DNA of 64,000 nt. It comes from Sneathiella sp. (lineage in GTDB: Bacteria > Pseudomonadota > Alphaproteobacteria > Sneathiellales > Sneathiellaceae). Location of the stretch: the NCBI RefSeq assembly GCF_002694385.1, contig NZ_NZMB01000005.1, positions 92,682-156,681 of the forward strand, given 5' to 3'. Shown here piece after piece: positions 53,656 through 63,463 of the stretch. The notes under the pieces are model-generated. The model was not told where the DNA came from, searched no databases, and saw only the letters and a list, made by a program, of their open reading frames with translations. Each line of letters starts with the position of its first letter. Positions within the stretch are counted from its first letter, which is position 1. The position numbers and the translations under genes were made by a program.

Positions 53656-54843
53656 GTGAAGATAGCAATTATTGGCGGCGGTCTTGGCGGTTTGTCTGCG
53701 GGCCTCGCGCTGCATGGCAAGGGTTTCGATGTCGAGATTTACGAGCAGGCCCCGGAGCTTGGCGAAGTGGGCGCAGGCGTCCAGCTCACACCGAACGGAT
53801 CACGGTCGCTGATAGCACTTGGCCTTGAGGAGGAGATACTCCGCATAGGAACCGAGACAACAGGTAAGACGATTTATCTCTGGGATACGGCAGAGACCCG
53901 CGACTTCATGCGTCTTGGGGAGGAAAATAAATATGGCGCGCCTTATCTGACATTCCATCGCGCCGATCTTCTCGGGCTGTTAAAAGACGCCATGAATGCG
54001 CGTAAACCGGGCGCGATCCATCTGAACAAATGCTTCGCCAGTCAGAAACAGCTTGGCGATCAGGTGGAAGTGACGTTTGTAGACGGGACGACGGTTACGG
54101 CCGATGTGGTGATCGGCGCCGACGGCATCCATTCGTCCGTCCGCCGCAGTCTTTTCGGGCCGGATCAGGCGGAATTTACCGGCTGTATGGCATGGCGCGG
54201 GCTGGTGCCGGCGGATGCGATAGAAAATGAAATAGATATGAAGGGTGGGTCCATGTGGCTCGGCCCGAATGCTCACATCGTTACCTATCCGGTTCGCAAG
54301 GGCAAGCTGCTCAACTTTATTGCCATGGTTGATCGGGATGACTGGAAGCTGGATGGCTGGAACCAACAGGGCACGACCGAAGAAGCGATGGAGGATTTTG
54401 TCGGATGGAGCGAGAAAGTGCATCTTGTGGTGCAGAATATCAGCACGCCCTTCAAATGGGCACTGATCGTCCGCAAACCGCTGGAAAGCTGGAGCAAGGG
54501 CCGCATCACCCTGCTGGGGGATGCCTGCCATTCCACACTGCCGTTCCTCAGCCAGGGCGCCAACATGTCCTTCGAGGATGGCGTTGTGCTGGCCCGCTGT
54601 CTTGAGACATCGCGGGACAATGTTGATGTGGCATTCCGCCTTTATGAAAAGGCCCGCAAAGAGCGCACAACAGGTATTGTCGAATTGTCAGCAAAGCAGT
54701 TGACGCGAGTCCATAATCCCAAGCTCAAGGAACGGAGCGAGGGACTTGAACATATCGATCGTGAGTATGAACCTGGTCGCGTTGACACCCGGTATCGCTG
54801 GATATATGGATATGATGCAGCAACGGTCGATCTTATGAAATAA
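53656..54843 (+). CDS. FAD-dependent aromatic hydroxylase (salicylate/3-hydroxybenzoate hydroxylase-like)
   Basis: 395 residues, starting GTG behind GAGAGGAGAG. FAD motifs: GGGLGG at 8-13, VIGADGIHSSVR in the middle and LLGDACHSTLPFLSQGANMSFED near 290. It belongs to the class A flavoprotein monooxygenases, which hydroxylate phenolic acids with NAD(P)H and O2. Because homogentisate dioxygenase and fumarylacetoacetase share the operon, a hydroxyphenylacetate hydroxylase giving homogentisate is the most economical proposal. Gentisate-forming 3-hydroxybenzoate 6-hydroxylase is an alternative on sequence grounds. Confidence 0.88.
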   Translation: MKIAIIGGGLGGLSAGLALHGKGFDVEIYEQAPELGEVGAGVQLTPNGSRSLIALGLEEEILRIGTETTGKTIYLWDTAETRDFMRLGEENKYGAPYLTFHRADLLGLLKDAMNARKPGAIHLNKCFASQKQLGDQVEVTFVDGTTVTADVVIGADGIHSSVRRSLFGPDQAEFTGCMAWRGLVPADAIENEIDMKGGSMWLGPNAHIVTYPVRKGKLLNFIAMVDRDDWKLDGWNQQGTTEEAMEDFVGWSEKVHLVVQNISTPFKWALIVRKPLESWSKGRITLLGDACHSTLPFLSQGANMSFEDGVVLARCLETSRDNVDVAFRLYEKARKERTTGIVELSAKQLTRVHNPKLKERSEGLEHIDREYEPGRVDTRYRWIYGYDAATVDLMK

Positions 54844-54915
54844 TCCAAATAGTTGTATTATTTCAGGTTAAAAACTTGCCGATTAAACAGGGTTACGGTA
54901 GAGGCGGGAAGAAAA

Positions 54916-55455
54916 ATGGATTATGCTTCCCTTGTCGACTTCACCATGCCAGACATTTCGATAAAGGGGCCCATGACAAAAAGAAAGCTAATCCTCGCAA
55001 ATTTTACGCCCTATCGTGTTTCGCGGCTGGATAATGAAATCAGTGCGGTTTTCCAGCGGATGTATGCGTCGGTTTTCAAGTTGAGTGTTCCCCAATGGCG
55101 TATGCTGGCAGCTTCTCATCAGCTTCAGCCGACCACCGTGTCCGAACTGACGCAATATTCGGCCATGGAAAAGATGACAGTCGCGCGGGCAATCACCGAC
55201 CTTGAAAGCAATGGCCTTGTCAGCCGCAGCGTTGATAAGGAAGATCGGCGGCGAACCCTGATCAAGCTAACAGGGCGGGGAGCGGAAGTATATGATCAAA
55301 TTTCCGAGCTTGGGCTGCAATTTGAAGATGAACTTCTGTCTGTCCTCAGCGAGGAGGAGATTGAGCGGTTTAAGGATATTACTAGTCGACTTGTTGATAA
55401 GATTGCCCTGATGCGCAACGGCAGCGAGGCGATTTTTGCAGAGCCACGCCGATAA
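54916..55455 (+). CDS. MarR-family transcriptional regulator
   Basis: 179 residues from the ATG at 54916, behind GAGGCGGGAAG. The winged helix with TTVSELTQYSAMEKMTVARA and the wing SVDKEDRRRTLIKLTGRG place it in MarR. Such proteins sense aromatic acids. It closes the homogentisate operon and probably controls it through the inverted repeat at 45236-45257; that link is inferred. Confidence 0.9.
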   Translation: MDYASLVDFTMPDISIKGPMTKRKLILANFTPYRVSRLDNEISAVFQRMYASVFKLSVPQWRMLAASHQLQPTTVSELTQYSAMEKMTVARAITDLESNGLVSRSVDKEDRRRTLIKLTGRGAEVYDQISELGLQFEDELLSVLSEEEIERFKDITSRLVDKIALMRNGSEAIFAEPRR

Positions 55456-55622
55456 CCCACTCTGGTTGGGATCGTCGCAAGATCAAATATCTCTGACCAG
55501 TCCCGACAACTGCGTCAGCCTTTCAGAACGAATTGGTTGATTATTCCGGTGAAGGCTCACTTCGGCGGGAACATTTATTATGATTTTGTATCTGGATAAA
55601 ATAAAAGGGGCGGGGGCCTGCT

Positions 55623-56645
55623 ATGACATTTCTATCCGGTCAGAAAAAGCACTTTGGCCAGTTTTATCATAAGGGCGCGGGCCTGTTTCCCGGCCTGATC
55701 CTGTGTCTCACCATTGCCGCCGCGGCACAGCTGCTGGCGGAACATTACGCGGCGCCGCAAATGCTGTTTGCCTTGCTGATCGGCATGGCATTTCATTTTC
55801 TGGCCGATGAAGTTAAATGCGCCCCCGGCATCCAGTTTTCATCCAAGACATTACTGCGCTTCGGGGTGGCGCTGCTCGGGATGCGCTTGACGGTTACGGA
55901 TGTGCTGTCCCTCGGTTGGGGCACGATTGGATTGATTGCCGGCGGGGTCGCGCTGACCATTCTTGTTGGCATTCTCCTCTCGCGCCTGCTCGGGCGGCGG
56001 GCCCGGTTCGGCCTGCTGACGGGTGGGGCTGTCGCTATTTGCGGGGCATCCGCGGCGCTGGCGATCTCTGCCGTTCTCCCCAAGACGAAAACCAGCGAAC
56101 GGGACACGATTTTTACCGTTATTGCCGTTACTGCTTTCAGTACGCTTGCGATGATCCTCTATCCGGTACTTGTCAGCTTTCTTGAGCTGGATGATGTTTT
56201 CGCAGGTATTTTCCTGGGCGGCACCATTCATGACGTGGCGCAGGTTGTCGGAGCCGGTTATGCCGTCTCACCGGAGGCAGGCGATGTGGCAACCGTGACC
56301 AAGTTGATGCGCGTTTCCCTGCTGGTTCCGGTTGTGCTGATCATCTCACTCTGTTTCAAGACACGAGAGGGCGGTAAGTCAGATGCACTGCCTCTTCCGT
56401 TGTTTGTTATTGGTTTCTGCTTCTTTGTTGGGCTGAACAGCCTGCAGATCGTTCCCGACATGATCCGGGACGCGCTGATCCTTCTATCCTCCTGGTGTCT
56501 GGTCACGGCCATTGCCGCCCTGGGCGTCAGCACTTCGCTAAAGGATATGACGAATATCGGTTATCAGCCTTTGCTGCTGGTTCTGCTGGAAACCGTTTTC
56601 ATTGCTTCCTGGGTTCTGTTGGGCGAATCCTTCTTCCTCAGTTGA
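55623..56645 (+). CDS. YeiH/UPF0324 family putative sulfate exporter
   Basis: 340 residues with about ten membrane segments. FHFLADEVKCAPGIQFSSKTLLRFGVALLGMRL and LTGGAVAICGASAALAISAVLP are the hallmark YeiH blocks, and GTIHDVAQVVGAGYAVS follows. The family is annotated as putative sulfate exporter, but transport has rarely been shown directly. It begins 167 bp after the MarR gene in the same direction. Its position beside a desulfinase-like gene suggests it may export the inorganic sulfur released. Confidence 0.88.
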   Translation: MTFLSGQKKHFGQFYHKGAGLFPGLILCLTIAAAAQLLAEHYAAPQMLFALLIGMAFHFLADEVKCAPGIQFSSKTLLRFGVALLGMRLTVTDVLSLGWGTIGLIAGGVALTILVGILLSRLLGRRARFGLLTGGAVAICGASAALAISAVLPKTKTSERDTIFTVIAVTAFSTLAMILYPVLVSFLELDDVFAGIFLGGTIHDVAQVVGAGYAVSPEAGDVATVTKLMRVSLLVPVVLIISLCFKTREGGKSDALPLPLFVIGFCFFVGLNSLQIVPDMIRDALILLSSWCLVTAIAALGVSTSLKDMTNIGYQPLLLVLLETVFIASWVLLGESFFLS

Positions 56646-56855
56646 AAATTATTCCACCAAACCGCACGTTACGTTATTCACAGAAAAATTCTGTTATTCT
56701 AGCATGGGCATGTGCAGTCATTATCAGACGTCCGGCGGAACAGCTACTCATGTCACTGCCGGGTTCATCTGATCGGCTGCTGTGCAACCCTGCCTTTTCC
56801 GGCTGGTACGGAGGGGCGGAGATGCTATAAAATATAATCAGCAAGGGATAGTCGG

Positions 56856-58577
56856 TTGATCGAAATCGTTGCACAGTCGGTTTTTGGGGAAGTTGCCGCC
56901 CTGCTGGTTCTTGCCGCCGTCATCGGGTTTTTTGGTATCATCCTGCGTCAGCCTCTGATTGTCAGCTTTATCGCAGTGGGGCTGATCGCGGGCCCGTCGG
57001 GTTTTGATCTTGTCCGCTCCAATGAACAGATCAGCTTGCTATCCGAGCTTGGGATTGCTGTGCTGCTGTTTCTGGTTGGAATCAAGCTTGATGTGCAGTT
57101 GATCCGCTCGCTCGGTCTGGTTTCCCTGATGACAGGCATCGGACAGGTAGCATTCACCTCCACCTTTGGGTTCCTGATCGGACTTGCACTCGGCCTTGAC
57201 GCGATCACGAGCCTTTATGTGGCTGTGGCGCTGACATTCTCCAGTACGATCATTATCGTCAAACTGCTGTCCGATAAACGGGAGATTGATTCACTTCACG
57301 GGCAGATCGCGCTCGGTTTTCTGATTGTTCAGGACCTTGTTGTTGTGCTGGCGATGATTGTTTTGTCCGCTATCGGCATTGGGGTGAGTGAAGGGCATAG
57401 CAGCGGTAATATTCTGATGGTCCTGATTGCGGGTGTCGCCATGGTCGGGCTGGTGATGCTGTTTGTGCGCTATGTGGCAAACCCGCTGACCGAACGGCTG
57501 GCGCGGGCGCCGGAATTGCTGGTCATATTTGCCATGGCGCAAGCCGCGATGTTTGCTGCAATTGGCGATTTCGTAGGGCTTGGCAAGGAAGTCGGCGGCC
57601 TGCTGGCGGGGGTGTCGCTTGCCTCGACGCCGTATCGGGAAACCATTGCCGCTCGTCTTGCGCCGCTGCGTGATTTTCTGCTGCTCTTCTTCTTCATCGC
57701 GCTTGGTTCGGGATTGGATCTCTCGCTTCTCGGCGCGCATATCTCGGGTGCGATACTCTTTTCCGTCTTTGTATTGATCGGCAATCCGCTCATCGTCCTG
57801 ATCATCATGGGGGCCATGGGATATCGCAAGCGGACAGGATTCCTTGCAGGCCTGACGGTTGCGCAGATCAGTGAGTTTTCCCTGATCTTCATTGCCATGG
57901 GCATTGCGCTCGGGCACATCAGGGAGGAGGCGCTGGGGCTTGTTACGATGGTTGGTCTCGTCACCATTGCCATCTCGACCTATATGATCACCTATTCACA
58001 TCGGCTTTATAAATTGTTTGAACCGCTACTGGGCGTTTTTGAACGGAAAAATACCTTTCGCGAACCGACCGATTATTCCGGAGCAGGGGAGCAAAAATAT
58101 GATGTGGTCATATTCGGGCTTGGCCGGTTTGGTACAGCCATCGGCATCCGCCTGAAAAAGCGGGGCGCCCGGGTGCTCGGTGTTGATTTTAATCCTTATG
58201 CGGTTCGCCGCTGGCGAGAGCTCGGGCTTGAGACGGAGTTTGGTGATGCAAGTGATCCTGAATTTGTCAGCGGTCTGCCTTTGCGTCAGGCTCAGTGGGT
58301 TGTTTCCACTATTCCCCCGCATCCCCGTGGTCTTACGTTCGAAGATACGCAGCTTACCCTGGTCCAGCTTGTGAGGTCTGCAGGGATTTCCGGGCGCGTA
58401 GCGGCAACAGCCCTCTCCGCAAAGGATACGGAGGATCTGATCGCAGTGGGGGTTGATATCGTGCTGGAACCTTTTCAGGACGCAGCCGATCGGGCCGTTG
58501 ACCTCCTGTGTGGTGCGGGTGAGGAGGAACGGACGGAGTTTCCCTTTATTGAAACAGAAGAAAAACAGGCTCCATAG
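56856..58577 (+). CDS. CPA2-family K+/H+ antiporter with C-terminal TrkA-N (RCK) domain
   Basis: 573 residues, TTG start. About twelve membrane segments occupy residues 5-385, with the CPA2 core LALTFSSTIIIVKLLSDK and LIVQDLVVVLAMI (the ion-binding Gln-Asp). The cytosolic NAD-binding RCK domain starts at about 415 with VVIFGLGRFGTAIG. It resembles Kef/YbaL-type efflux proteins. It lies in front of a P-type ATPase gene, 41 bp away, suggesting linked cation homeostasis. Confidence 0.9.
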   Translation: MIEIVAQSVFGEVAALLVLAAVIGFFGIILRQPLIVSFIAVGLIAGPSGFDLVRSNEQISLLSELGIAVLLFLVGIKLDVQLIRSLGLVSLMTGIGQVAFTSTFGFLIGLALGLDAITSLYVAVALTFSSTIIIVKLLSDKREIDSLHGQIALGFLIVQDLVVVLAMIVLSAIGIGVSEGHSSGNILMVLIAGVAMVGLVMLFVRYVANPLTERLARAPELLVIFAMAQAAMFAAIGDFVGLGKEVGGLLAGVSLASTPYRETIAARLAPLRDFLLLFFFIALGSGLDLSLLGAHISGAILFSVFVLIGNPLIVLIIMGAMGYRKRTGFLAGLTVAQISEFSLIFIAMGIALGHIREEALGLVTMVGLVTIAISTYMITYSHRLYKLFEPLLGVFERKNTFREPTDYSGAGEQKYDVVIFGLGRFGTAIGIRLKKRGARVLGVDFNPYAVRRWRELGLETEFGDASDPEFVSGLPLRQAQWVVSTIPPHPRGLTFEDTQLTLVQLVRSAGISGRVAATALSAKDTEDLIAVGVDIVLEPFQDAADRAVDLLCGAGEEERTEFPFIETEEKQAP

Positions 58578-58618
58578 CAATATAAAGGTATATGATACGG
58601 AATTCCCACAGGTGATGC

Positions 58619-61330
58619 ATGGCGGACAAGTCGTCAGATTTCAATTTTCATTCTGTCCCGGCGGTGGAGGCTCTGCATAAAGTAGGAGGAGATGTGGCAG
58701 GTCTGTCGACGGCTGAAGCCGCCCGGCGACTTGAAAAATATGGTGCTAATCGATTACCCGAACAGGCGCGCCGTCATCCTGTTTTGAGATTTCTGAAGCA
58801 TTTTCACAATATCCTGATCTATGTGCTGCTGGCCGCAGCGGTGATCACCGCAGCGCTCAATCACATTGCCGATACGCTAGTTATCCTGGCGGTTGTTATC
58901 GTCACGGCGATTATCGGTTTCGTGCAGGAGGGTAAGGCGGAAAAGGCAATGGATGCCATCCGCCATATGCTGGCGCTCAAAGCAACGGTAGTACGTGACG
59001 GGGCTCGCATGACCGTGGAGGGGGATACGCTCGTTCCGGGGGATATTGTCCTGTTGGAGGCGGGAGACAAGGTGCCTGCGGATTTGCGCCTGTTGCAAAT
59101 GAAGGGTCTACAAATACAGGAAGCCATTCTGACTGGGGAATCCGTCCCGGTGGACAAGAATCTTGATCCTGTTGCCGCCGCAGTACCACTTGGTGACCGG
59201 AGTTGCATGGCCTATAGCGGTACGCTGGTGACCAGTGGAACCGGCCGAGGCATTGTTGTTGGAACGGGGGAGAATACCGAAATTGGTCGGATCAGTGGCA
59301 TGTTGTCCTCTGTTGAAACATTGACAACGCCTCTGTTGCAGCAGATGAGCGCCTTTGCCAGATGGCTGACCCTGCTTATTCTGCTGGTCGCGGCTATACT
59401 TCTCGTGTTTGGCTATTTTGTTGAACATCTCGCGTTCACGGACGTATTCATGGCGGTTGTCAGTCTTTCCGTGGCGGCCATTCCGGAGGGCCTGCCTGCG
59501 GTCATGACCATTACACTGGCGGTCGGGGTACAGGCTATGGCGCGGCGCAATGCCATTGTCCGCCGCCTGCCGGCAATTGAAACCATAGGTTCGGTTTCGG
59601 TGATCTGCACGGACAAAACGGGCACCCTTACCCGCAATGAAATGATGGTGGTTTCCGTTGTCACCTCGCGTGATTTTTATAAGATTGACGGGACGGGTTA
59701 TGAGCCGAAAGGGGCGATCCGGCTGCAAGAATGTGACATTGTGCCAGCAGATCATTCAATCCTGTCAGGTCTTGGCCGTTCCGCCGCGCTTTGCAATGAC
59801 GCCTCTCTTGTGGATCATGATGATATCTGGAGCGTCAATGGCGATCCAATGGAAGGGGCATTGCTGGCGTTTGCGGGAAAGACCGGATTTGATCTTGCCC
59901 TTGATGCGAAAGAATGGCAACGCACCGACGTTATCCCTTTTGATGCGAAGCATCGCTTCATGGCGACCCTGAACCATGACCATGGGGGGCATGCGGTCAT
60001 CACCGTGAAAGGAGCGCCAGAGAAGATATTTTCCATTTGCCGGGAACAATATGCACCGGATGGGTCGGTTGACGCCTTTGATGAAAATTACTGGAATGAC
60101 CAGGCGGAGAAAATTGCCGCAGAAGGGCAGCGGGTACTTGCCTTTGCCCTGCGTCCCGTGGCGCCAGAGCGGACAGTTCTTGAAATGACCGATGTTGAGG
60201 GGGACCTTGTCTTGCTGGCGTTGGTCGGGATGATCGATCCGCCCCGCGCCGAGGCCATTGCCGCTATTGGGGAGTGTCATGAGGCCGGTATTCGCGTGAA
60301 AATGATTACAGGGGATCATAAAGGAACAGCCTCAGCCATTGGTCGCCAGATCGGCTTGATGAACCCGGACAGGGTGCTGACCGGGGCGGACCTGGATGTG
60401 ATGGATGATGCCTCGCTGGCCGCTGCGGTTCTGGAGACCGATATCTTTGCCCGTACCAGCCCGGCGCACAAGCTTCGCCTCGTCATGCAGTTGCAAAGCC
60501 ATGGCATGATTGTCGCCATGACCGGGGATGGGGCGAATGATGCCCCCGCCCTGAAGCGCGCCGATGCCGGGATCGCCATGGGTCACAAGGGAAGCGACGC
60601 AGCGAGGGAGGCGGCGGAACTGGTGCTGGCCGATGATAACTTTGCTTCCATAGCAGCGGCGGTCAAGGAAGGGCGCACCGTTTATGACAATATTAACAAG
60701 GTAATCAGCTGGACTCTGCCGACCAATGCCGGGGAAGCGATGACGATTATTGTTGCGCTTCTTTTCGGTATGACACTGCCTATTACGCCGATCCAGATCC
60801 TGTGGATCAACCTTATCACCACAGTGACGCTCGGCATTGCGCTCGCGTTCGAGCCGACCGAAGCCAATACCATGCGCCGTCCGCCGCGTCTTAAGAATGA
60901 GCCTTTATTGAACGGCACCCTGGCATGGCATATCATATTGGTTTCCGTCCTGTTCGTGGCTGGCGTTTTCGGTATCTATTCCTATGCCATCGAGCGGGGC
61001 TACCCGGTGGAGCTGGCCCGGACCCTTGCCCTCAACACATTGGTAGTGATGGAGATTTTTCACCTCTTCTTTATCCGGAATATTCATGGCACATCTTTGA
61101 CATGGCGCGCTGTGAGAGGCACCAAAGTGATCTGGATAACAGTTGTGACCGTTGCGGCAGCGCAATTTGCGATCACCTATATTCCCATATTGCAGACGCT
61201 GCTGGGAACGGTTGCCATTGCTTTCTGGGATGGTGTGATTGTCATCGCGATCGGAGTGATCCTGTTCGCAATTATTGAGCTTGAAAAGCAAATCCGTCTG
61301 GGTATCCGCCGCATGCGAAGTGCGCAATGA
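58619..61330 (+). CDS. P-type cation-transporting ATPase (type II, PacL/SERCA-like)
   Basis: 903 residues. It carries the cation ATPase N-terminal domain, actuator TGES, AAIPEGLPAVMTI in M4, phosphorylation site DKTGTLT with Asp332, KGAPE in the nucleotide domain, and TGDGANDAPALKRAD in the hinge. M5 keeps Asn/Glu (NAGEAMTII) as in Ca2+ pumps, but M6 reads NLITTVTLG (731-739), with Thr735 where Ca2+-ATPases have the essential Asp. The transported ion is therefore uncertain. It follows the K+/H+ antiporter gene. Confidence 0.93.
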   Translation: MADKSSDFNFHSVPAVEALHKVGGDVAGLSTAEAARRLEKYGANRLPEQARRHPVLRFLKHFHNILIYVLLAAAVITAALNHIADTLVILAVVIVTAIIGFVQEGKAEKAMDAIRHMLALKATVVRDGARMTVEGDTLVPGDIVLLEAGDKVPADLRLLQMKGLQIQEAILTGESVPVDKNLDPVAAAVPLGDRSCMAYSGTLVTSGTGRGIVVGTGENTEIGRISGMLSSVETLTTPLLQQMSAFARWLTLLILLVAAILLVFGYFVEHLAFTDVFMAVVSLSVAAIPEGLPAVMTITLAVGVQAMARRNAIVRRLPAIETIGSVSVICTDKTGTLTRNEMMVVSVVTSRDFYKIDGTGYEPKGAIRLQECDIVPADHSILSGLGRSAALCNDASLVDHDDIWSVNGDPMEGALLAFAGKTGFDLALDAKEWQRTDVIPFDAKHRFMATLNHDHGGHAVITVKGAPEKIFSICREQYAPDGSVDAFDENYWNDQAEKIAAEGQRVLAFALRPVAPERTVLEMTDVEGDLVLLALVGMIDPPRAEAIAAIGECHEAGIRVKMITGDHKGTASAIGRQIGLMNPDRVLTGADLDVMDDASLAAAVLETDIFARTSPAHKLRLVMQLQSHGMIVAMTGDGANDAPALKRADAGIAMGHKGSDAAREAAELVLADDNFASIAAAVKEGRTVYDNINKVISWTLPTNAGEAMTIIVALLFGMTLPITPIQILWINLITTVTLGIALAFEPTEANTMRRPPRLKNEPLLNGTLAWHIILVSVLFVAGVFGIYSYAIERGYPVELARTLALNTLVVMEIFHLFFIRNIHGTSLTWRAVRGTKVIWITVVTVAAAQFAITYIPILQTLLGTVAIAFWDGVIVIAIGVILFAIIELEKQIRLGIRRMRSAQ

Positions 61331-61368
61331 AGAGGGGGAAAGGCAGCCTCTACGCGGTATCAGCAGCT

Positions 61369-62124
61369 TCAGACAATATTTTGCCAGAAAAAGACGGCAC
61401 TCATGGTAAAACCGATCAGGGCGACAATGGCTCGGATAACTGTCCGGGGCAGGGCGCGGGCAATTGGGGCGCCAACATAGCCACCGATGATGGCGGCGAT
61501 CATCATGATGACTGCCTGATACCATAGCACAAGGCCGCCGACCGCAAATATGACAACGGAAATTGCCGACAGGACGAAGGAAAGACCATTTTTGAGGCCA
61601 TTCATCTGATGCAGGTCAATCATGCCCCAGAGCGCGAAGATGGCCAGCAGAACAATCCCGAGACCGCCGTTGAAATAGCCGCCATAGACGCAGGCGAAAA
61701 ACAGGCTGACGGTTTGCAGGCCAGATCCCGAGCGGCTGTGACGGGCGGCCCAGTTGCTGATTTCCTTTCCAAACAGAAAAACGAGGGTTGCGCCCAAAAG
61801 AAGAAACGGCACGATCAATGAAAAGGCTTCATTGGAGGAAACAAGCAGAAGAAGCGAGCCGACAAGGCCACCTGCGAGGGTGATCAGTATATGGCTCACA
61901 AGTTCGCGCCTGGAGAAGCGGGCGATTTCTTTTCGAAAGCCGAAGGCGCCGCCAAGATAGCCCGGAAAAACGGCAACGGCGCTGGTGGCATTGGCGATGA
62001 CGGGGGGAACACCGGTAAAGACAAGAGCCGGGAACGTCAGAAAAGTGCCGCCGCCGGCAATTGTATTCAGGATACCGGCGCCAAAGGCGGCAAGGGTGAC
62101 AAGTATGATATCCGCAAGGGGCAT
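61369..62124 (-). CDS. TSUP family protein (TauE/SafE sulfite exporter-like)
   Basis: 251 residues with seven to eight membrane segments. The N-terminal repeat GILNTIAGGGTFLTFPALVF and the following VPPVIANATSAVAVFPGYLGG match TauE/SafE, and GGLGIVLLAIFAL marks the second repeat. Family members export sulfite, sulfoacetate or other organic anions. It is convergent with the P-type ATPase and lies downstream of the LacI gene in the same direction. Confidence 0.9.
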   Translation of the reverse strand: MPLADIILVTLAAFGAGILNTIAGGGTFLTFPALVFTGVPPVIANATSAVAVFPGYLGGAFGFRKEIARFSRRELVSHILITLAGGLVGSLLLLVSSNEAFSLIVPFLLLGATLVFLFGKEISNWAARHSRSGSGLQTVSLFFACVYGGYFNGGLGIVLLAIFALWGMIDLHQMNGLKNGLSFVLSAISVVIFAVGGLVLWYQAVIMMIAAIIGGYVGAPIARALPRTVIRAIVALIGFTMSAVFFWQNIV

Positions 62125-62305
62125 GTCGGTTTTTTTCAGGGCTTCCGTTGACGGGGCGAATGGCGGAATACAGAAGTATTTTGCGATATGCCCGGTTTAT
62201 ACCCTTCAACTCAGAATGTCATTGAATTCTTTTAATGCGTGTCGAAGGAGCCGGGCCTCGTGGAGGTTTTCAGCTCTGCGAAGAGAGTATCCGGCAAAAT
62301 GACTG

Positions 62306-63331
62306 CTATCGGTCCAGAGCGGCCGTGCTGCCGCGGATGGTAAGCGTCGCCTTGGCGACGGAGGAATGCTGTTGATTGGTATGTTTGCCGGAATCGATAT
62401 GATGCAGGAACCATAATCCGCAGGTCGTCGCCAGATCCTCGATCGGCATACAGAGGGTGGTGAGTCCCGGTCCCCACCATTTGAATTCCGGTGCGTCACC
62501 AAAGCCGACAAAGGAGAGGTCGTCCGGCACCGAAATTTTCATCTGATGCAGTGTTTCCAGAATGGCCTGGGTGACGCGGATTGTTCCAGTGATGATAGCG
62601 GTTGGCGGATTGGGGCGGTTCAGAAGCTCCTGAATGGCGTTGGCGCCATATTGCGTATAGGATGGCGGCCCGAATATCTCGATTGCCTCACTGCGGTCGA
62701 TGCCCATTTCCTGAAAAGCGCGGCGAAAGCCGGTCCGCCGGGCGCTGCCCGTTGACAATTCCCGCGAACCGCCAATATAGGCAATGCGCCGGTGACCGAG
62801 CTCCAGCAGGTGCTTTGTCCCCTCGCACAGGCATTCTTCGTCATTGATGCCGAACCAGGCGGAGTTGTAGTTGTCGATCCGGCGGAGAAGCTGGACATGC
62901 GGGAAGTTATTGAGCAGATCCCGGGTCTCCCGCTTGGGCTGGGCGGTCGAGACGATGACAATCCCGGCGGCGCGGGCGCTGATCAGCTCGGTAACATGCC
63001 GGGCTTCCGTCTCCGGGTCGTTGGCAATGGAAAGCGCGAGCTGATATCCGTTTGTGCTGCAGCAGTCGGACAGGGCTTCGGCAATGGTAGCATAGAAATG
63101 GTTGCGGATATCGGGGAGCATCAGCCCGATCAGGTTGCTTTTTGCGCCGCGCATCTGGCGGGCCGGCAGATTGCCGACGTAGCCAAGACGGCTGGCCACT
63201 TCCTTGACACGTGATTTCGTTCTGGCGCTGATCCTCGGGTCATCTGCAAGGGCGCGTCCGACGGTCGAGACAGAGACATTTGCTATCTCCGCCACATCGC
63301 GCGCGGTCACCATTCTAAAGGATTGCGTCAT
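62306..63331 (-). CDS. LacI-family transcriptional regulator
   Basis: 341 residues behind CAGGAAAT. The DNA-binding domain has TARDVAEIANVSVSTVGRALADDPRIS and the hinge helix LPARQMRGAKSNLIGLMLPD. The periplasmic-binding-like effector domain contains IGGSRELSTGSARRTGFRRA and VGFGDAPEFKWWGPGLTTLCMP. It probably responds to a sugar or sugar acid and may control the hydroxyacid dehydrogenase upstream and the TSUP gene downstream. An ATG six codons later is possible. Confidence 0.92.
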   Translation of the reverse strand: MTQSFRMVTARDVAEIANVSVSTVGRALADDPRISARTKSRVKEVASRLGYVGNLPARQMRGAKSNLIGLMLPDIRNHFYATIAEALSDCCSTNGYQLALSIANDPETEARHVTELISARAAGIVIVSTAQPKRETRDLLNNFPHVQLLRRIDNYNSAWFGINDEECLCEGTKHLLELGHRRIAYIGGSRELSTGSARRTGFRRAFQEMGIDRSEAIEIFGPPSYTQYGANAIQELLNRPNPPTAIITGTIRVTQAILETLHQMKISVPDDLSFVGFGDAPEFKWWGPGLTTLCMPIEDLATTCGLWFLHHIDSGKHTNQQHSSVAKATLTIRGSTAALDR

Positions 63332-63463
63332 ATTTCCTGTCGTTCACCTTCAACATATTCTTCGGCTCAGATAGCACATTATTTCAACCAAAAAACAGCG
63401 ATCTGCCATTATGCATTCAAGATGACACGATTTTCGAAATTTTGCAGCCATTGGCGTTCCGGT

